Counted from the stretch's first letter, positions 37,125 to 45,428 are shown. The stretch: 64,000 bases of DNA from Terribacillus sp. DMT04 (GCF_019056395.1 NZ_CP077639.1:2048001-2112000), one strand, 5' to 3'. A program made the numbers and translations. The notes: generated by a model from the sequence alone, not told the origin.

Positions 37125-38498
37125 ATGTCGAACGAAAAAGGATTCACGCTCATCGAACTGCTTGCCGGTTTGCTTTTATTCAGCATTGTATCCGTAGCTG
37201 CAGTGTCCCTAACTGTTCAAGCGATGCATAACAATACAAATGCAGAAGCGACGAACAGTTTAAGAAACGATGCTACTTATGTAACACAAGTTTTGCGTAC
37301 TGCATATGAAAACGGTAATTTAGATGGTATGTGTCTTAATAAGGAAGAGGAAAATATACTTAGATCAAAAAGTGATGAAATAATCAAGTTACAGTTAAAT
37401 GATAATAAACTTTCAGCTATCGAATTTTCTTATAAAGGCTCTGACCCTTCTAAACCTAATTGCTTTAATTCTCAATCAGAAGTCAAAACTTTGCAAGTAA
37501 ATTTTACTATTTCTCATAAAAACAACAATGAAGAAAATGAGACTTTTGACGTAGATACTGCTTTCTCAAAACCGACTAAAGATGAGCTTACAGTGTCTTT
37601 AGTTAAGCCTGACGAAGGTTCAGCTGTAATAGAAAAATGCAAAATACTTGAGAAACAAATAATCACAGATACTAACAATGATCAGTATTCAAAAGGATTA
37701 CAGTTTACAGGTGACACTACATCTTCTTTGTGGCAATTTGATCTGAATAACCACCGCAGTGTAAAAGTTACAGATGGTAGTATGACTGTAACACATAGTA
37801 CTAGTATTAATGATATACCGTTTAAAGTGGATCAGAGTTTGAAAGTAAATGGCGAATTGTCGCTTTATAATACTGCAGATACAAACATCGGAAAGCAAAC
37901 ATACACGCAAAATGGCTTAGGATTATTTAGTAAGTCATCCCTAGAAACTACAAGTCTAACTGTATCTAAAAAACTTCAAGCACAAAATCAATCAGTTCTT
38001 ATGGTGCATGGTAATGTAGAAACTGGAGAAGGGGCTCACTTCTTTACTGAAAGTTCAGGATGTGTAGGTGGAGATGCATATTTAAAAGGCAACTCTGAGT
38101 TTCAAAATTTTAGTACTTTTCATATAGCGGGAAATCTAGAAGCAACAAACCTGAATTTATTATCGAAAGCAGAGCTGTATGTAGGTAAAGATACTCTGAT
38201 ATCTGGAAATATATATTTTCAGAGAGAAACTAAGTTTGAAATTGGAGGAAACGTACTAGTAAATGGAGATCTTACTGCGACTAACGGATCGCTATACGTA
38301 AAAGGTAATTTAAAGGTTCTGGGTAACTTAGACATTCATACCCCTGTCAAAATAATAGCAGAGGGTGATATTACAATAGAGGGTTCCAGTGGTCCTAACT
38401 GGTCAAAAGCGACTATATGCGCCGGTGGAGACATAAGAATAAAAAATAATAATGGCAAAGACATGATTATTAAAGAAAATCATAAATGCCAAAAATAA
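37125..38498 (+). CDS. Large modular minor prepilin with bactofilin-like beta-repeat domain
   Basis: A 457-residue prepilin transcribed opposite to the rest of the pilus cluster. Leader is only MSNEKG, then FTLIELLAGLLLFSIVSVAAV. After a pilin-like domain (to about 160) and a linker, residues about 200-450 form many short beta repeats of the kind GNLxxxNLxLxxxAxLYVGxD, resembling bactofilin/DUF342 beta-helices. I infer a tip pilin with an exposed adhesive or structural module. Codon use is AT-rich (two 60-base lines counted by hand have 17 and 18 G/C). ATG 37125 has AGGAGTG 7 bases upstream; the frame opens at 37077. Confidence 0.8.
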   Translation: MSNEKGFTLIELLAGLLLFSIVSVAAVSLTVQAMHNNTNAEATNSLRNDATYVTQVLRTAYENGNLDGMCLNKEEENILRSKSDEIIKLQLNDNKLSAIEFSYKGSDPSKPNCFNSQSEVKTLQVNFTISHKNNNEENETFDVDTAFSKPTKDELTVSLVKPDEGSAVIEKCKILEKQIITDTNNDQYSKGLQFTGDTTSSLWQFDLNNHRSVKVTDGSMTVTHSTSINDIPFKVDQSLKVNGELSLYNTADTNIGKQTYTQNGLGLFSKSSLETTSLTVSKKLQAQNQSVLMVHGNVETGEGAHFFTESSGCVGGDAYLKGNSEFQNFSTFHIAGNLEATNLNLLSKAELYVGKDTLISGNIYFQRETKFEIGGNVLVNGDLTATNGSLYVKGNLKVLGNLDIHTPVKIIAEGDITIEGSSGPNWSKATICAGGDIRIKNNNGKDMIIKENHKCQK

Positions 38499-38526
38499 AG
38501 ACCTACCCCACCCGGGATAGGTCTTT
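38498..38526. terminator. Bidirectional terminator between modular pilin and yceI
   Basis: AAAGACCTA-CCCCACCCGGGA-TAGGTCTTT between two convergent genes, flanked by A- and T-rich bases. Confidence 0.75.
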
Positions 38527-38538
38527 CCTTATACTCTC

Positions 38539-39066
38539 TTATTCTACAACAAACTCGAAGTCCGCTGTGAATTTAACATCTCTCCCAATCAATACGCCGC
38601 CTGTTTCTAGTGCTGCGTTGTAGGTTAGGCCGTATGCTTCGCGGTTGATTTTTCCTTCTACTTCGAAGCCGGCGATTGTGCTGCCGTCCATTGGGTTTTT
38701 GGATGTGCCATTGTATTCTGCTTTGAAAGTTTCTTCATTTGTTACTTCTTTAATAGTGAAATCGCCAATGATTTCGTATTCGTCACCGGAAACTTGTTTA
38801 ACGGATTTGCTTTTGAATGTCATGGCAGGATGGTTGGCTGCATCGAAGAAGTCTCCAGACTGCAGGTGACCGTCGCGGTCCTGGTTGCCTGTGTTGATGG
38901 AAGCAGACTGAATTGTTACTGTAACAGATGAATTATCCAAATCATTCAAATCTCCGCTGAATTGTACGTCGAAGTCTTCGAATTTCCCCTTTGCTTTGGA
39001 AACCATCATATGTTTCACCGTAAAAGAAATACCACTGTGTGCTTTATCTAAATTCAATACTGCCAT
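38539..39066 (-). CDS. YceI family lipocalin-like protein
   Basis: A 175-residue cytoplasmic protein of the YceI fold, which binds isoprenoid-like lipids in a beta barrel. Motifs: LDKAHSGISFTVKHMMVSKAKGKF at the start (family DxxHSxxxFxxxHmmvs), FDAANHPAMTFKS and FEVEGKINREAYGL. No signal peptide. It has a strong promoter overlapped by a palindromic operator (39099-39145), suggesting control by a dedicated repressor. Confidence 0.93.
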   Translation of the reverse strand: MAVLNLDKAHSGISFTVKHMMVSKAKGKFEDFDVQFSGDLNDLDNSSVTVTIQSASINTGNQDRDGHLQSGDFFDAANHPAMTFKSKSVKQVSGDEYEIIGDFTIKEVTNEETFKAEYNGTSKNPMDGSTIAGFEVEGKINREAYGLTYNAALETGGVLIGRDVKFTADFEFVVE

Positions 39067-39098
39067 GTTCGTTCCTCCTCAGTTTCACTTTTTCATTA

Positions 39099-39119
39099 AG
39101 TTACTTTACGTAAGTAACT
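39099..39119. promoter_or_regulatory. Palindromic operator at the yceI promoter
   Basis: AGTTACTT-TACGT-AAGTAACT: perfect 8-base arms around a 5-base centre. It overlaps the -10 box and start site, so a bound repressor would block transcription. The TTACTT/AAGTAA core resembles sites of MarR/DUF24 (YodB-like) redox regulators; the regulator is not in the window. Confidence 0.6.
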
Positions 39120-39145
39120 ATATAATAATCACTTCATTACGTCAA
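39117..39145 (-). promoter_or_regulatory. Predicted SigA promoter of yceI
   Basis: Minus strand TTGACG (39140-39145), 17-base spacer, TATAGT (39117-39122). Confidence 0.7.
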
Positions 39146-39155
39146 CAGCAAATAC

Positions 39156-39186
39156 AAAAAAACATCCCTTTAAGAAGGAATGTTTT
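39156..39186 (-). terminator. Terminator overlapping the stop of the GGDEF gene
   Basis: Minus-strand AAAACATTCCTT-CTTA-AAGGGATGTTTT followed by T-run. The final codons form the left arm and the TAA stop (39170-39172) lies in the loop. Confidence 0.82.
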
Positions 39187-40906
39187 CTGGTTGTTCAATT
39201 TGATCATATATAGCTACTCTGTTCCGGCCCCGCTGTTTCGCACCGACATACATGGCGCGGTCGGCATGCCGGACAAGCTCGAGGTGATCTTCACTGTTTT
39301 CCGGGTAAGATGCAACACCGATACTTGCCGTCACAGCAAGTGTTACAAGCGACTGGTCCTCTAGAAAATGCTGCGTGATGAAAATGCGCTCCGTTATGCG
39401 CTGCTGCACCTTTGACGCAATCGCTGCTGCTTTGTCAGAAGAGTATCCTGGAAGAATAATGGCGAATTCTTCTCCGCCATAACGGGTCAGCACTCCTTCT
39501 TCAGCTACGGCCAGACGCAATCTGTCCGCTACTTGTCGCAGCACATCATTGCCTGCTTCATGTCCATACATGTCATTCACTTGTTTGAAGTAATCTAAGT
39601 CGAGCATAATCAAAGATACCGGCTCTGATTTGTCTCGATATTCAAACTGCTTTTGCATTTCTTTCTCGAAATAGCGATAATTATACAATCCCGTTAATGC
39701 ACAGCGCTCACTGATTTTCTTTGTTTGTTCATAGTTAACCGCATTCAGCAAGCTGACGGCCATAAAATCCGCGAGCAAATGGACGAGCGTATATTGGTAT
39801 TTTTCGTATACGTTTCGCTGATCAGACAATAGTACAAGCATACCGATCATTTGACTTTCACGTTGTATTGGTACACACATTAAACTTTCACTGTGCACTG
39901 GCGCAGTACCTTTCCAATTGTGCAGCCATTGTTGCCGTTTGCCATATCGTATGCCAGCGCCATTTGCACAAAATGTGCTGCCTATCCCTTCCCCTTTATT
40001 TATCCGAATTCCTTGTTTATAGGGAGAATGATTTTTAGGGTCATACAAACGAATCAAGTTTAATTCGCCCTCTTCTCTCACATCGAAGAGCAAAGCCTGG
40101 TCGACTGGGACAAGTTCCACAATGCGCTCCATAAACAAATCAAGCGTCTCTTTCACATTCAACTGAGCGGTCAGCTCATGTCCTATTTCACTGACCATTC
40201 GCAGCCGCTCATTCATGCTGCGGCTGCCATAGTAGAGCCGTAAAATATAGGAGGTACTGACAATGGAAAAACCGATAAATACGACAGCAATCGCACCAAT
40301 CTCGTGATACAGCAAATGCAGAAGAAGTGCTGCTGGTAAAATATAAAAAGTCGTCATAAATTCCCAGAAAAAGCTGCGTTCAAAAATTTTGTCCCGTTTA
40401 CCATATATGAGTCTTCTAGTTAAAGTAATTAAAACATGATTTAATAGAAAAAGTGTTAAGGAATAAGCCAATATCGCTATAATGTGCAACGGCGTTTCCA
40501 GTGTCTTTTCTTCACTTCCAGGCAATTCAAATAAATGATACACACCAGCTACGCTTACAGACATTACTAAGAACATCAAATAATTTAAAGGGATTCGGAA
40601 GATATCTTTTCTTGTCATCCGCACTTGCAGCAGCACAATTGTGATGCTGAGTGTTGTAATGATTAATTCGATAAATAAGCCGAAGTTGAGATAAATAACC
40701 AAGGTGATGCCATTGAGGAAGAAAACGGGTATTTGGTTAACCATGATTGGGAAAAGTGCAACAACAACAGCCAGCGCAGTAAATGCACTTAAATCCAGCC
40801 ATTTAATCTCCTGAAAATTAGTATGTTGACAGATCATATACAAAGAAGCAGGCCAAATAATCAACCACGCTACCCAAATCCAACGTCTCTTGCTGCTGCT
40901 CACCAT
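39170..40906 (-). CDS. Membrane-anchored GAF-GGDEF diguanylate cyclase
   Basis: A 578-residue protein with about seven N-terminal hydrophobic segments (to residue 235), a GAF domain (about 250-395, VDQALLFDVREEGEL) and a C-terminal GGDEF domain (about 410-565). The active site is RYGGEEF with the metal-binding LDLDYFKQVND, so cyclase activity (two GTP to c-di-GMP) is expected. The inhibitory I-site RxxD is replaced by AEEG. It lies about 3 kb upstream of pilB and may feed the MshEN domain of PilB; that link is inference. Confidence 0.92.
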   Translation of the reverse strand: MVSSSKRRWIWVAWLIIWPASLYMICQHTNFQEIKWLDLSAFTALAVVVALFPIMVNQIPVFFLNGITLVIYLNFGLFIELIITTLSITIVLLQVRMTRKDIFRIPLNYLMFLVMSVSVAGVYHLFELPGSEEKTLETPLHIIAILAYSLTLFLLNHVLITLTRRLIYGKRDKIFERSFFWEFMTTFYILPAALLLHLLYHEIGAIAVVFIGFSIVSTSYILRLYYGSRSMNERLRMVSEIGHELTAQLNVKETLDLFMERIVELVPVDQALLFDVREEGELNLIRLYDPKNHSPYKQGIRINKGEGIGSTFCANGAGIRYGKRQQWLHNWKGTAPVHSESLMCVPIQRESQMIGMLVLLSDQRNVYEKYQYTLVHLLADFMAVSLLNAVNYEQTKKISERCALTGLYNYRYFEKEMQKQFEYRDKSEPVSLIMLDLDYFKQVNDMYGHEAGNDVLRQVADRLRLAVAEEGVLTRYGGEEFAIILPGYSSDKAAAIASKVQQRITERIFITQHFLEDQSLVTLAVTASIGVASYPENSEDHLELVRHADRAMYVGAKQRGRNRVAIYDQIEQPENIPS

Positions 40907-40975
40907 CTCGTTTCTTCCTTCCTGCTATACCCCAAAACCTCATAAAATTTCAGATAATTAAAATTAACACATTTT

Positions 40976-42193
40976 TCAATTTTTAACAATATAAGCTCTT
41001 ACTTGATAGATGAAGTGGAGTGATCCAGTCACAAAATAAACCGTATCTCTTTGATTAGCTGTACATGCCTGGTCGACCCACTCCGTCCACCGGACCCTAT
41101 TCGCTCCCGGAAATGCTTCTGTCAATGTGCTCAAATCTGCAGCACGTTCATGTTCAAACGTCGTCAATGTAATGTCATCTGTAATCTCTTGAAGCTGCTG
41201 TATCATCTGTTCGAATGGCTTGTCTTGAAACGCACCGAATAGAACCTTTATTTTTTTGTCTGGGTAATGTGCTTGTACCGTTTTAACAAAAGCAGCCATA
41301 CCTTCTGCATTATGCGCTCCATCAAGGATAATTTGAGGCTCTTTTTTGATAAGCTCAAATCTTCCTGGCAGCTGTGTCTGGCTTATTGCTTGTCTTACTT
41401 TCTCTTCCTCTAAAGTAATCCCTAGCCCCTGAAGAACCTGACAAGCTTCCACGGCAAGTGCTGCGTTCAGCTTTTGGTGCTGACCTCTCATTTTTAGTTG
41501 CACTTGGAACCGTTCTGCATTTTCTGCCCTTACCCAAGTTAGAGGCACCTTTATTGCCTTTGCATGCGCTTCTATAACGTTAATAGCCTCCTCCTGGGTT
41601 GCCGCACTAAGTACTGGTGCTCCGGCTTTTATAATTCCTGCTTTTTCTGCCGCGATGTCTGCAATGGTATTTCCTAAGAACTTCTGATGGTCAAGGCCGA
41701 TATTGGTAATAATGCTGAGTAACGGCTGCAAGACATTGGTCGCGTCGCCTCTTCCGCCCATGCCTGCTTCAATCAGGCTAATGTCAGCATGTTTGGCTAA
41801 ATATGAAAAAGCAATACAAACATGAATTTCAAACTCACTCGGATGCGCATCTTGACCGTCCATTTCTTCAATTATTGCAAGAAGCGAATTACATTCATGT
41901 ACAAATGCTTCCTCTGTTATCCAATGACCGTCCACTTGTATACTTTCCAAAAAGCCGCCGGGAGTTGGTGAAGTAAAACTTCCTGCTCTCCAGTTATTTG
42001 CTGTAAGGGCCCGGGCAAGATAAGTTGCTGTCGAGCCTTTGCCATTTGTACCTGCAATATGTATGGTTTTCATTCGCCGCTCCGGATTGCCTGATGCTTC
42101 TAGCAGCTGCTGCACCCGATGCAGCCCCGGCTTAATGCCAAGATGCCTGCGACCGGCTAAAAAAGCTTCTGCTTGTGCTAGGTTTTCAAACAT
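40976..42193 (-). CDS. folC: Bifunctional folylpolyglutamate/dihydrofolate synthase
   Basis: Adds glutamate to folates and makes dihydrofolate from dihydropteroate. The 405 residues have the P-loop HIAGTNGKGSTATYLA (about 45-60), the omega loop SFTSPTPGGFLESIQV, and IEAGMGGRGDATNVL. GLGxxLxxR-like start LAGRRHLGIKPGLHRV is typical. In B. subtilis folC lies between valS and comC; here extra genes lie on both sides. Confidence 0.96.
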   Translation of the reverse strand: MFENLAQAEAFLAGRRHLGIKPGLHRVQQLLEASGNPERRMKTIHIAGTNGKGSTATYLARALTANNWRAGSFTSPTPGGFLESIQVDGHWITEEAFVHECNSLLAIIEEMDGQDAHPSEFEIHVCIAFSYLAKHADISLIEAGMGGRGDATNVLQPLLSIITNIGLDHQKFLGNTIADIAAEKAGIIKAGAPVLSAATQEEAINVIEAHAKAIKVPLTWVRAENAERFQVQLKMRGQHQKLNAALAVEACQVLQGLGITLEEEKVRQAISQTQLPGRFELIKKEPQIILDGAHNAEGMAAFVKTVQAHYPDKKIKVLFGAFQDKPFEQMIQQLQEITDDITLTTFEHERAADLSTLTEAFPGANRVRWTEWVDQACTANQRDTVYFVTGSLHFIYQVRAYIVKN

Positions 42194-42222
42194 AAAGCAT
42201 CTCCTTCCATGTATAATGGACT

Positions 42223-42231
42223 ATTATAACA
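42223..42231 (-). promoter_or_regulatory. Predicted extended -10 promoter of folC
   Basis: TGTTATAAT on the minus strand (TATAAT at 42223-42228), about 30 bases before the folC start; -35 box weak. Confidence 0.4.
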
Positions 42232-42305
42232 AACTAGATCGTGCTGCCACTATAGAAATAATTTCTTCATATGTAGCGCATCTCCTAAAGAAAGGAACTT
42301 CAACT

Positions 42306-43199
42306 ATGGCTACACCGAAACTTGGCTGGGTCATCTACAATGGCCATCTTGGCGGGAAAAAGTTTCTCGACTTTGCAGAATGGATGCAGCGCGCCGCCAA
42401 AGCACAGCAGATTGATATGAAAATCATTAAAAATAACGCCTTGTTAGGCGTCGTTGGTTCAGCTAACGGTTTACTCAAAGAAGCAGAGGATATGCCGGAC
42501 TTTGTCGTCTTTAGTGACAAAGATATTCCGCTTGCGCAGCAGCTGGAAACCTTAGGAATCCCGTTATTCAACTCCAGCAAATCGATTGCTCTCTGTGACA
42601 ATAAAATTTTGATGTACCAAGCACTTGCAGCAGCAAACATTGCCATACCGAAAACGATTATCGCACCAAAAATATTTCCAGGTACCTTGCCTGTGCAGCT
42701 GGATACGTTTGAACCAGCAATAACAGAACTCGGCTTCCCGATGATTGTTAAAGAAGCATTTGGATCTTTCGGGGAACAAGTGTATCTTATCGAGACAAAA
42801 GAACAACTACATAAGAAAATAAGAGAAATCGGTACCGAGCCCTTTGTTCTGCAAGAATACATCCATACAAGTCATGGCCGTGACATCCGGATAAACGTTG
42901 TCGGCGATAAGGTCGTTGCCTCTATGATTCGAGCATCAGACACGGATTTTCGCGCCAATGTTTCACGAGGCGGCAGCATGCAGCCTTATACACCATCAGA
43001 TAAAGAGGCAGAACTTGCGATTGCTGCTGCGCACACTGTCGGAACTAACTTTGCAGGTGTTGACCTGCTATTTGGACCTCAAGGGGAACCAATTGTCTGT
43101 GAAGTGAATTCCAATGCACATATCCGTTCTATCTTTGACTGCACGGGCGTCGATGTCTCTGATGCTATTATGTCACATATTAAAGAGATGCTATCATGA
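42306..43199 (+). CDS. RimK-like ATP-grasp ligase (first of a pair)
   Basis: A 297-residue ATP-grasp enzyme of the RimK/LysX group, which joins an amino acid or amine to a carboxylate using ATP. The ATP-grasp core is seen as PMIVKEAFGSFGEQVYLI, VLQEYIHTSHGRDIRINVVG and the metal-binding VCEVNSNAHI (E and N). The frame is open to 42039, but that part lies antisense to folC; AAAGGAACTT before ATG 42306 sets the start. The next gene, a paralogue, overlaps by 4 bases. Substrate unknown. Confidence 0.85.
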   Translation: MATPKLGWVIYNGHLGGKKFLDFAEWMQRAAKAQQIDMKIIKNNALLGVVGSANGLLKEAEDMPDFVVFSDKDIPLAQQLETLGIPLFNSSKSIALCDNKILMYQALAAANIAIPKTIIAPKIFPGTLPVQLDTFEPAITELGFPMIVKEAFGSFGEQVYLIETKEQLHKKIREIGTEPFVLQEYIHTSHGRDIRINVVGDKVVASMIRASDTDFRANVSRGGSMQPYTPSDKEAELAIAAAHTVGTNFAGVDLLFGPQGEPIVCEVNSNAHIRSIFDCTGVDVSDAIMSHIKEMLS

Positions 43200-44041
43200 A
43201 TGGCTGGCTGATTTATAATCGAGCAGATGCCGAACGAAACGCCGCTTTTATTGATTGGTTTCTTTCGGAAAGTGAACAGCTTCGCCTGGAATTGCGTCTC
43301 GTCTTCACAGATGAGCTGTCTATCTCGATAATGCGCGGACAAGCAGCCTTGAATCACAGAGAACAGGACATTCCCGACTTTGCTATTGTACGGACCATTG
43401 ATCCGCTGCTGACGGCACACCTCGAGCAAGCAGGCGTTGCTTGTTTCAATAATGCACAAGTAGCTGCCTTGGCGAATGACAAAATAAAAACCCACCTGGA
43501 ATTAACAAAGCTTGGTATCCCGATGGTAGATATGGTTTTCCAAACGAATGCCCCTATCCCCCAGCCGCCACTAGCTTACCCTTTTGTGTGGAAATCAGCA
43601 GGCGGCCGTGGCGGCAAGGACGTTCATTTAGTAGAAACACTGGCTCAATACCAGCACCTGCAGCAGCAATACATCAACCAGCCTATTCTTATGCAGCAGC
43701 TAGCACCGAGTGCAGGAAAAGATGTGCGCGTTTTTGTAATTGGCAAAACGATTATTGCGGCCGTTCTTCGCAGCAGTGAACAAGATTTTCGTGCAAATTA
43801 TTCCCTTGGCGGCAGTGCCTCTCTCTACCATTTAAGTCGAGAAGAACAACAGCTCGTGCAGCGGATTGTAGATTATTACGACTTCAGCTTTGTGGGGATT
43901 GATTTTCTCTTTGACGAGGATGGAAGCTTTTTATTTAATGAAATAGAAGATGTAGTTGGAAGCAGAACGCTTAGCCAAGTGAGTGACGTGAATATCGTTC
44001 GGCTGTATTTGGAATATATAAAGCAATCCTTGAGTAGATAA
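43196..44041 (+). CDS. RimK-like ATP-grasp ligase (second of a pair)
   Basis: A 281-residue paralogue of the gene before it (both begin with W(V/L)IYN and share FRAN(V/Y)S(R/L)GGS). ATP-grasp motifs: PFVWKSAGGRGGKDVHLV, ILMQQLAPSAGKDVRVFVIG and FLFNEIEDVVGSRTL, where the metal-binding E is kept and the usual N is replaced by D. Start overlaps the previous stop (ATGA), so the two are cotranslated. Two proteins could act as a heteromer or in sequence. Substrate unknown. Confidence 0.83.
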   Translation: MNGWLIYNRADAERNAAFIDWFLSESEQLRLELRLVFTDELSISIMRGQAALNHREQDIPDFAIVRTIDPLLTAHLEQAGVACFNNAQVAALANDKIKTHLELTKLGIPMVDMVFQTNAPIPQPPLAYPFVWKSAGGRGGKDVHLVETLAQYQHLQQQYINQPILMQQLAPSAGKDVRVFVIGKTIIAAVLRSSEQDFRANYSLGGSASLYHLSREEQQLVQRIVDYYDFSFVGIDFLFDEDGSFLFNEIEDVVGSRTLSQVSDVNIVRLYLEYIKQSLSR

Positions 44042-44071
44042 TGGAAATAACACCCGAGCATTACAATGATA

Positions 44072-44099
44072 GAGACGCTTAAGCAATACAGGGCGTCTC
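44072..44099 (+). terminator. Hairpin after the ATP-grasp pair, weak terminator
   Basis: GAGACGC...GCGTCTC, 7 bp, loop 14, without a T-run. It may attenuate readthrough into the ABC gene. Confidence 0.3.
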
Positions 44100-44176
44100 C
44101 TGCTTCGAATTATTCGAAAGTTTTGAATATAAAACTTATATCTGTTTAACTTAAGAAATGACAGGAGGCAGTACAT

Positions 44177-44968
44177 ATGATCCTAGCGTTAGAGAATGTG
44201 TCCTTAAAAAGAGATGGAAGCTGGATATTACAGAACCTGAATTGGCAAGTGCAGAAAGGGCAAAACTGGGTATTGTTCGGATTGAACGGATCTGGCAAAA
44301 CCTCTCTGTTGAATTTGCTCAATGCATACAGCTTTCCGACAGAAGGAAACATGCAAGTATTAGGCAAAGAGTTTGGCCGTACATACCTTGCTGAAAAGCT
44401 GCGCATTCAAATTGGTTTTGTTTCCTCTTCTATTCAGCAGAAGTTCGACTTGGGCAATAATGCCTTTGAAGTTGTCTTGAGCGGTGCTTTTGCATCCATT
44501 GGACTCTATGAGAAACCTACGGAGGAAATGAAAGAAAGAGCTGTGCAGCTGCTCCATGATCTCGGCTGTTTTGCTTACGCAAATCGCCGCTACGAAACAC
44601 TTTCACTCGGTGAAAGACAGCGTGTATTAATCGCTCGTGCTTTAATGGCAGATCCGCCGCTGCTCATCTTGGACGAGCCTGCCAATGGATTAGATTTTCT
44701 AGCAAGGGAAGCTTTGTTAGAATCCATCGAAAGAATCAGCAGCAAGCCAAACGCACCGACTATTATTTATGTCACGCATCATATCGAGGAAATCTTACCG
44801 ATATTTAATCAGACACTGCTGCTCAAGGACGGAAAAGTATTCGCATCCGGAGGTACGAAAGAACTCATCTCCAGCGACCAGCTTTCAGCCTTCTTTGGCA
44901 TTCCCGTCAACGTATTATGGCACCAAGATCGCCCGCTTTTATCTCGCGCACACTCGCTGAACAAGTAA
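44177..44968 (+). CDS. ABC transporter ATP-binding protein, YlmA-like
   Basis: A 263-residue ATPase with Walker A GLNGSGKTSLL (about 36-46), Q-loop region IGFVSSSIQQ, signature LSLGERQRV (in place of LSGGQ), Walker B LLILDEPANGLD and H-switch THH. Similar to B. subtilis YlmA and to stand-alone ModF-like ATPases. There is no permease gene nearby, so the partner or role is unknown. AGGAGG lies 8 bases before the ATG. It may share transcription with the ATP-grasp pair 135 bases upstream. Confidence 0.85.
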   Translation: MILALENVSLKRDGSWILQNLNWQVQKGQNWVLFGLNGSGKTSLLNLLNAYSFPTEGNMQVLGKEFGRTYLAEKLRIQIGFVSSSIQQKFDLGNNAFEVVLSGAFASIGLYEKPTEEMKERAVQLLHDLGCFAYANRRYETLSLGERQRVLIARALMADPPLLILDEPANGLDFLAREALLESIERISSKPNAPTIIYVTHHIEEILPIFNQTLLLKDGKVFASGGTKELISSDQLSAFFGIPVNVLWHQDRPLLSRAHSLNK

Positions 44969-44982
44969 ATGACAATGACGCT

Positions 44983-45273
44983 TTATTTATCAACCATCGT
45001 TACATTCACATATATAATCAGCACAAGATTCGCCAGTACCACATACTGAACAGCAGCTATGCTCCATTCAGCTGGAAATACAATCGGCACTAAAATTAAT
45101 ATGAATCCACCAACCAAATAGAAGGCGCTGGCAAGTTCAATAAATTTCTTTTTATCTCGGATTCGTTCTTGGTTATACCCGCGCAGGAAACGCAGCTCTT
45201 TTTTCACGTTGATAAAGTAAGACAAGATAACAAACACGACGCCTACAAAAACAGACATGATTTGAACTTCCAT
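44983..45273 (-). CDS. DUF3784-like three-helix membrane protein
   Basis: A 96-residue protein with three hydrophobic segments (about 6-23, 49-68 and 72-92) and a charged loop containing RFLRGYNQERIRDKKKF, similar to DUF3784 proteins. ATG 45273 has GGAGG 7 bases upstream; a longer frame to 45315 lacks a site. Function unknown. Confidence 0.65.
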   Translation of the reverse strand: MEVQIMSVFVGVVFVILSYFINVKKELRFLRGYNQERIRDKKKFIELASAFYLVGGFILILVPIVFPAEWSIAAVQYVVLANLVLIIYVNVTMVDK

Positions 45274-45330
45274 TGCTTCGCCTCCATAAATAAATTCAGA
45301 GTCTTGTGTAAGCAATCAAGGATGATATAG

Positions 45331-45370
45331 AAAAAAGAATGCTACATAATAGTTATATAGCATTCTTTTC
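45331..45370. terminator. Bidirectional terminator after the permease
   Basis: AAAAGAATGCTA-loop-TAGCATTCTTTT with A- and T-rich flanks, about 60 bases after the permease stop and upstream of the DUF3784-like gene. Confidence 0.75.
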
Positions 45371-45428
45371 CATTTTATTTTATCTGAATTCTTGATTTGT
45401 TTAAAGTGCGCGCGTCAACTTAGTCATC

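Noticed and set aside
42039-42305. N-terminal extension of the first ATP-grasp protein
   Set aside because: This part is antisense to folC, and the clear ribosome site and family start fit the ATG at 42306.
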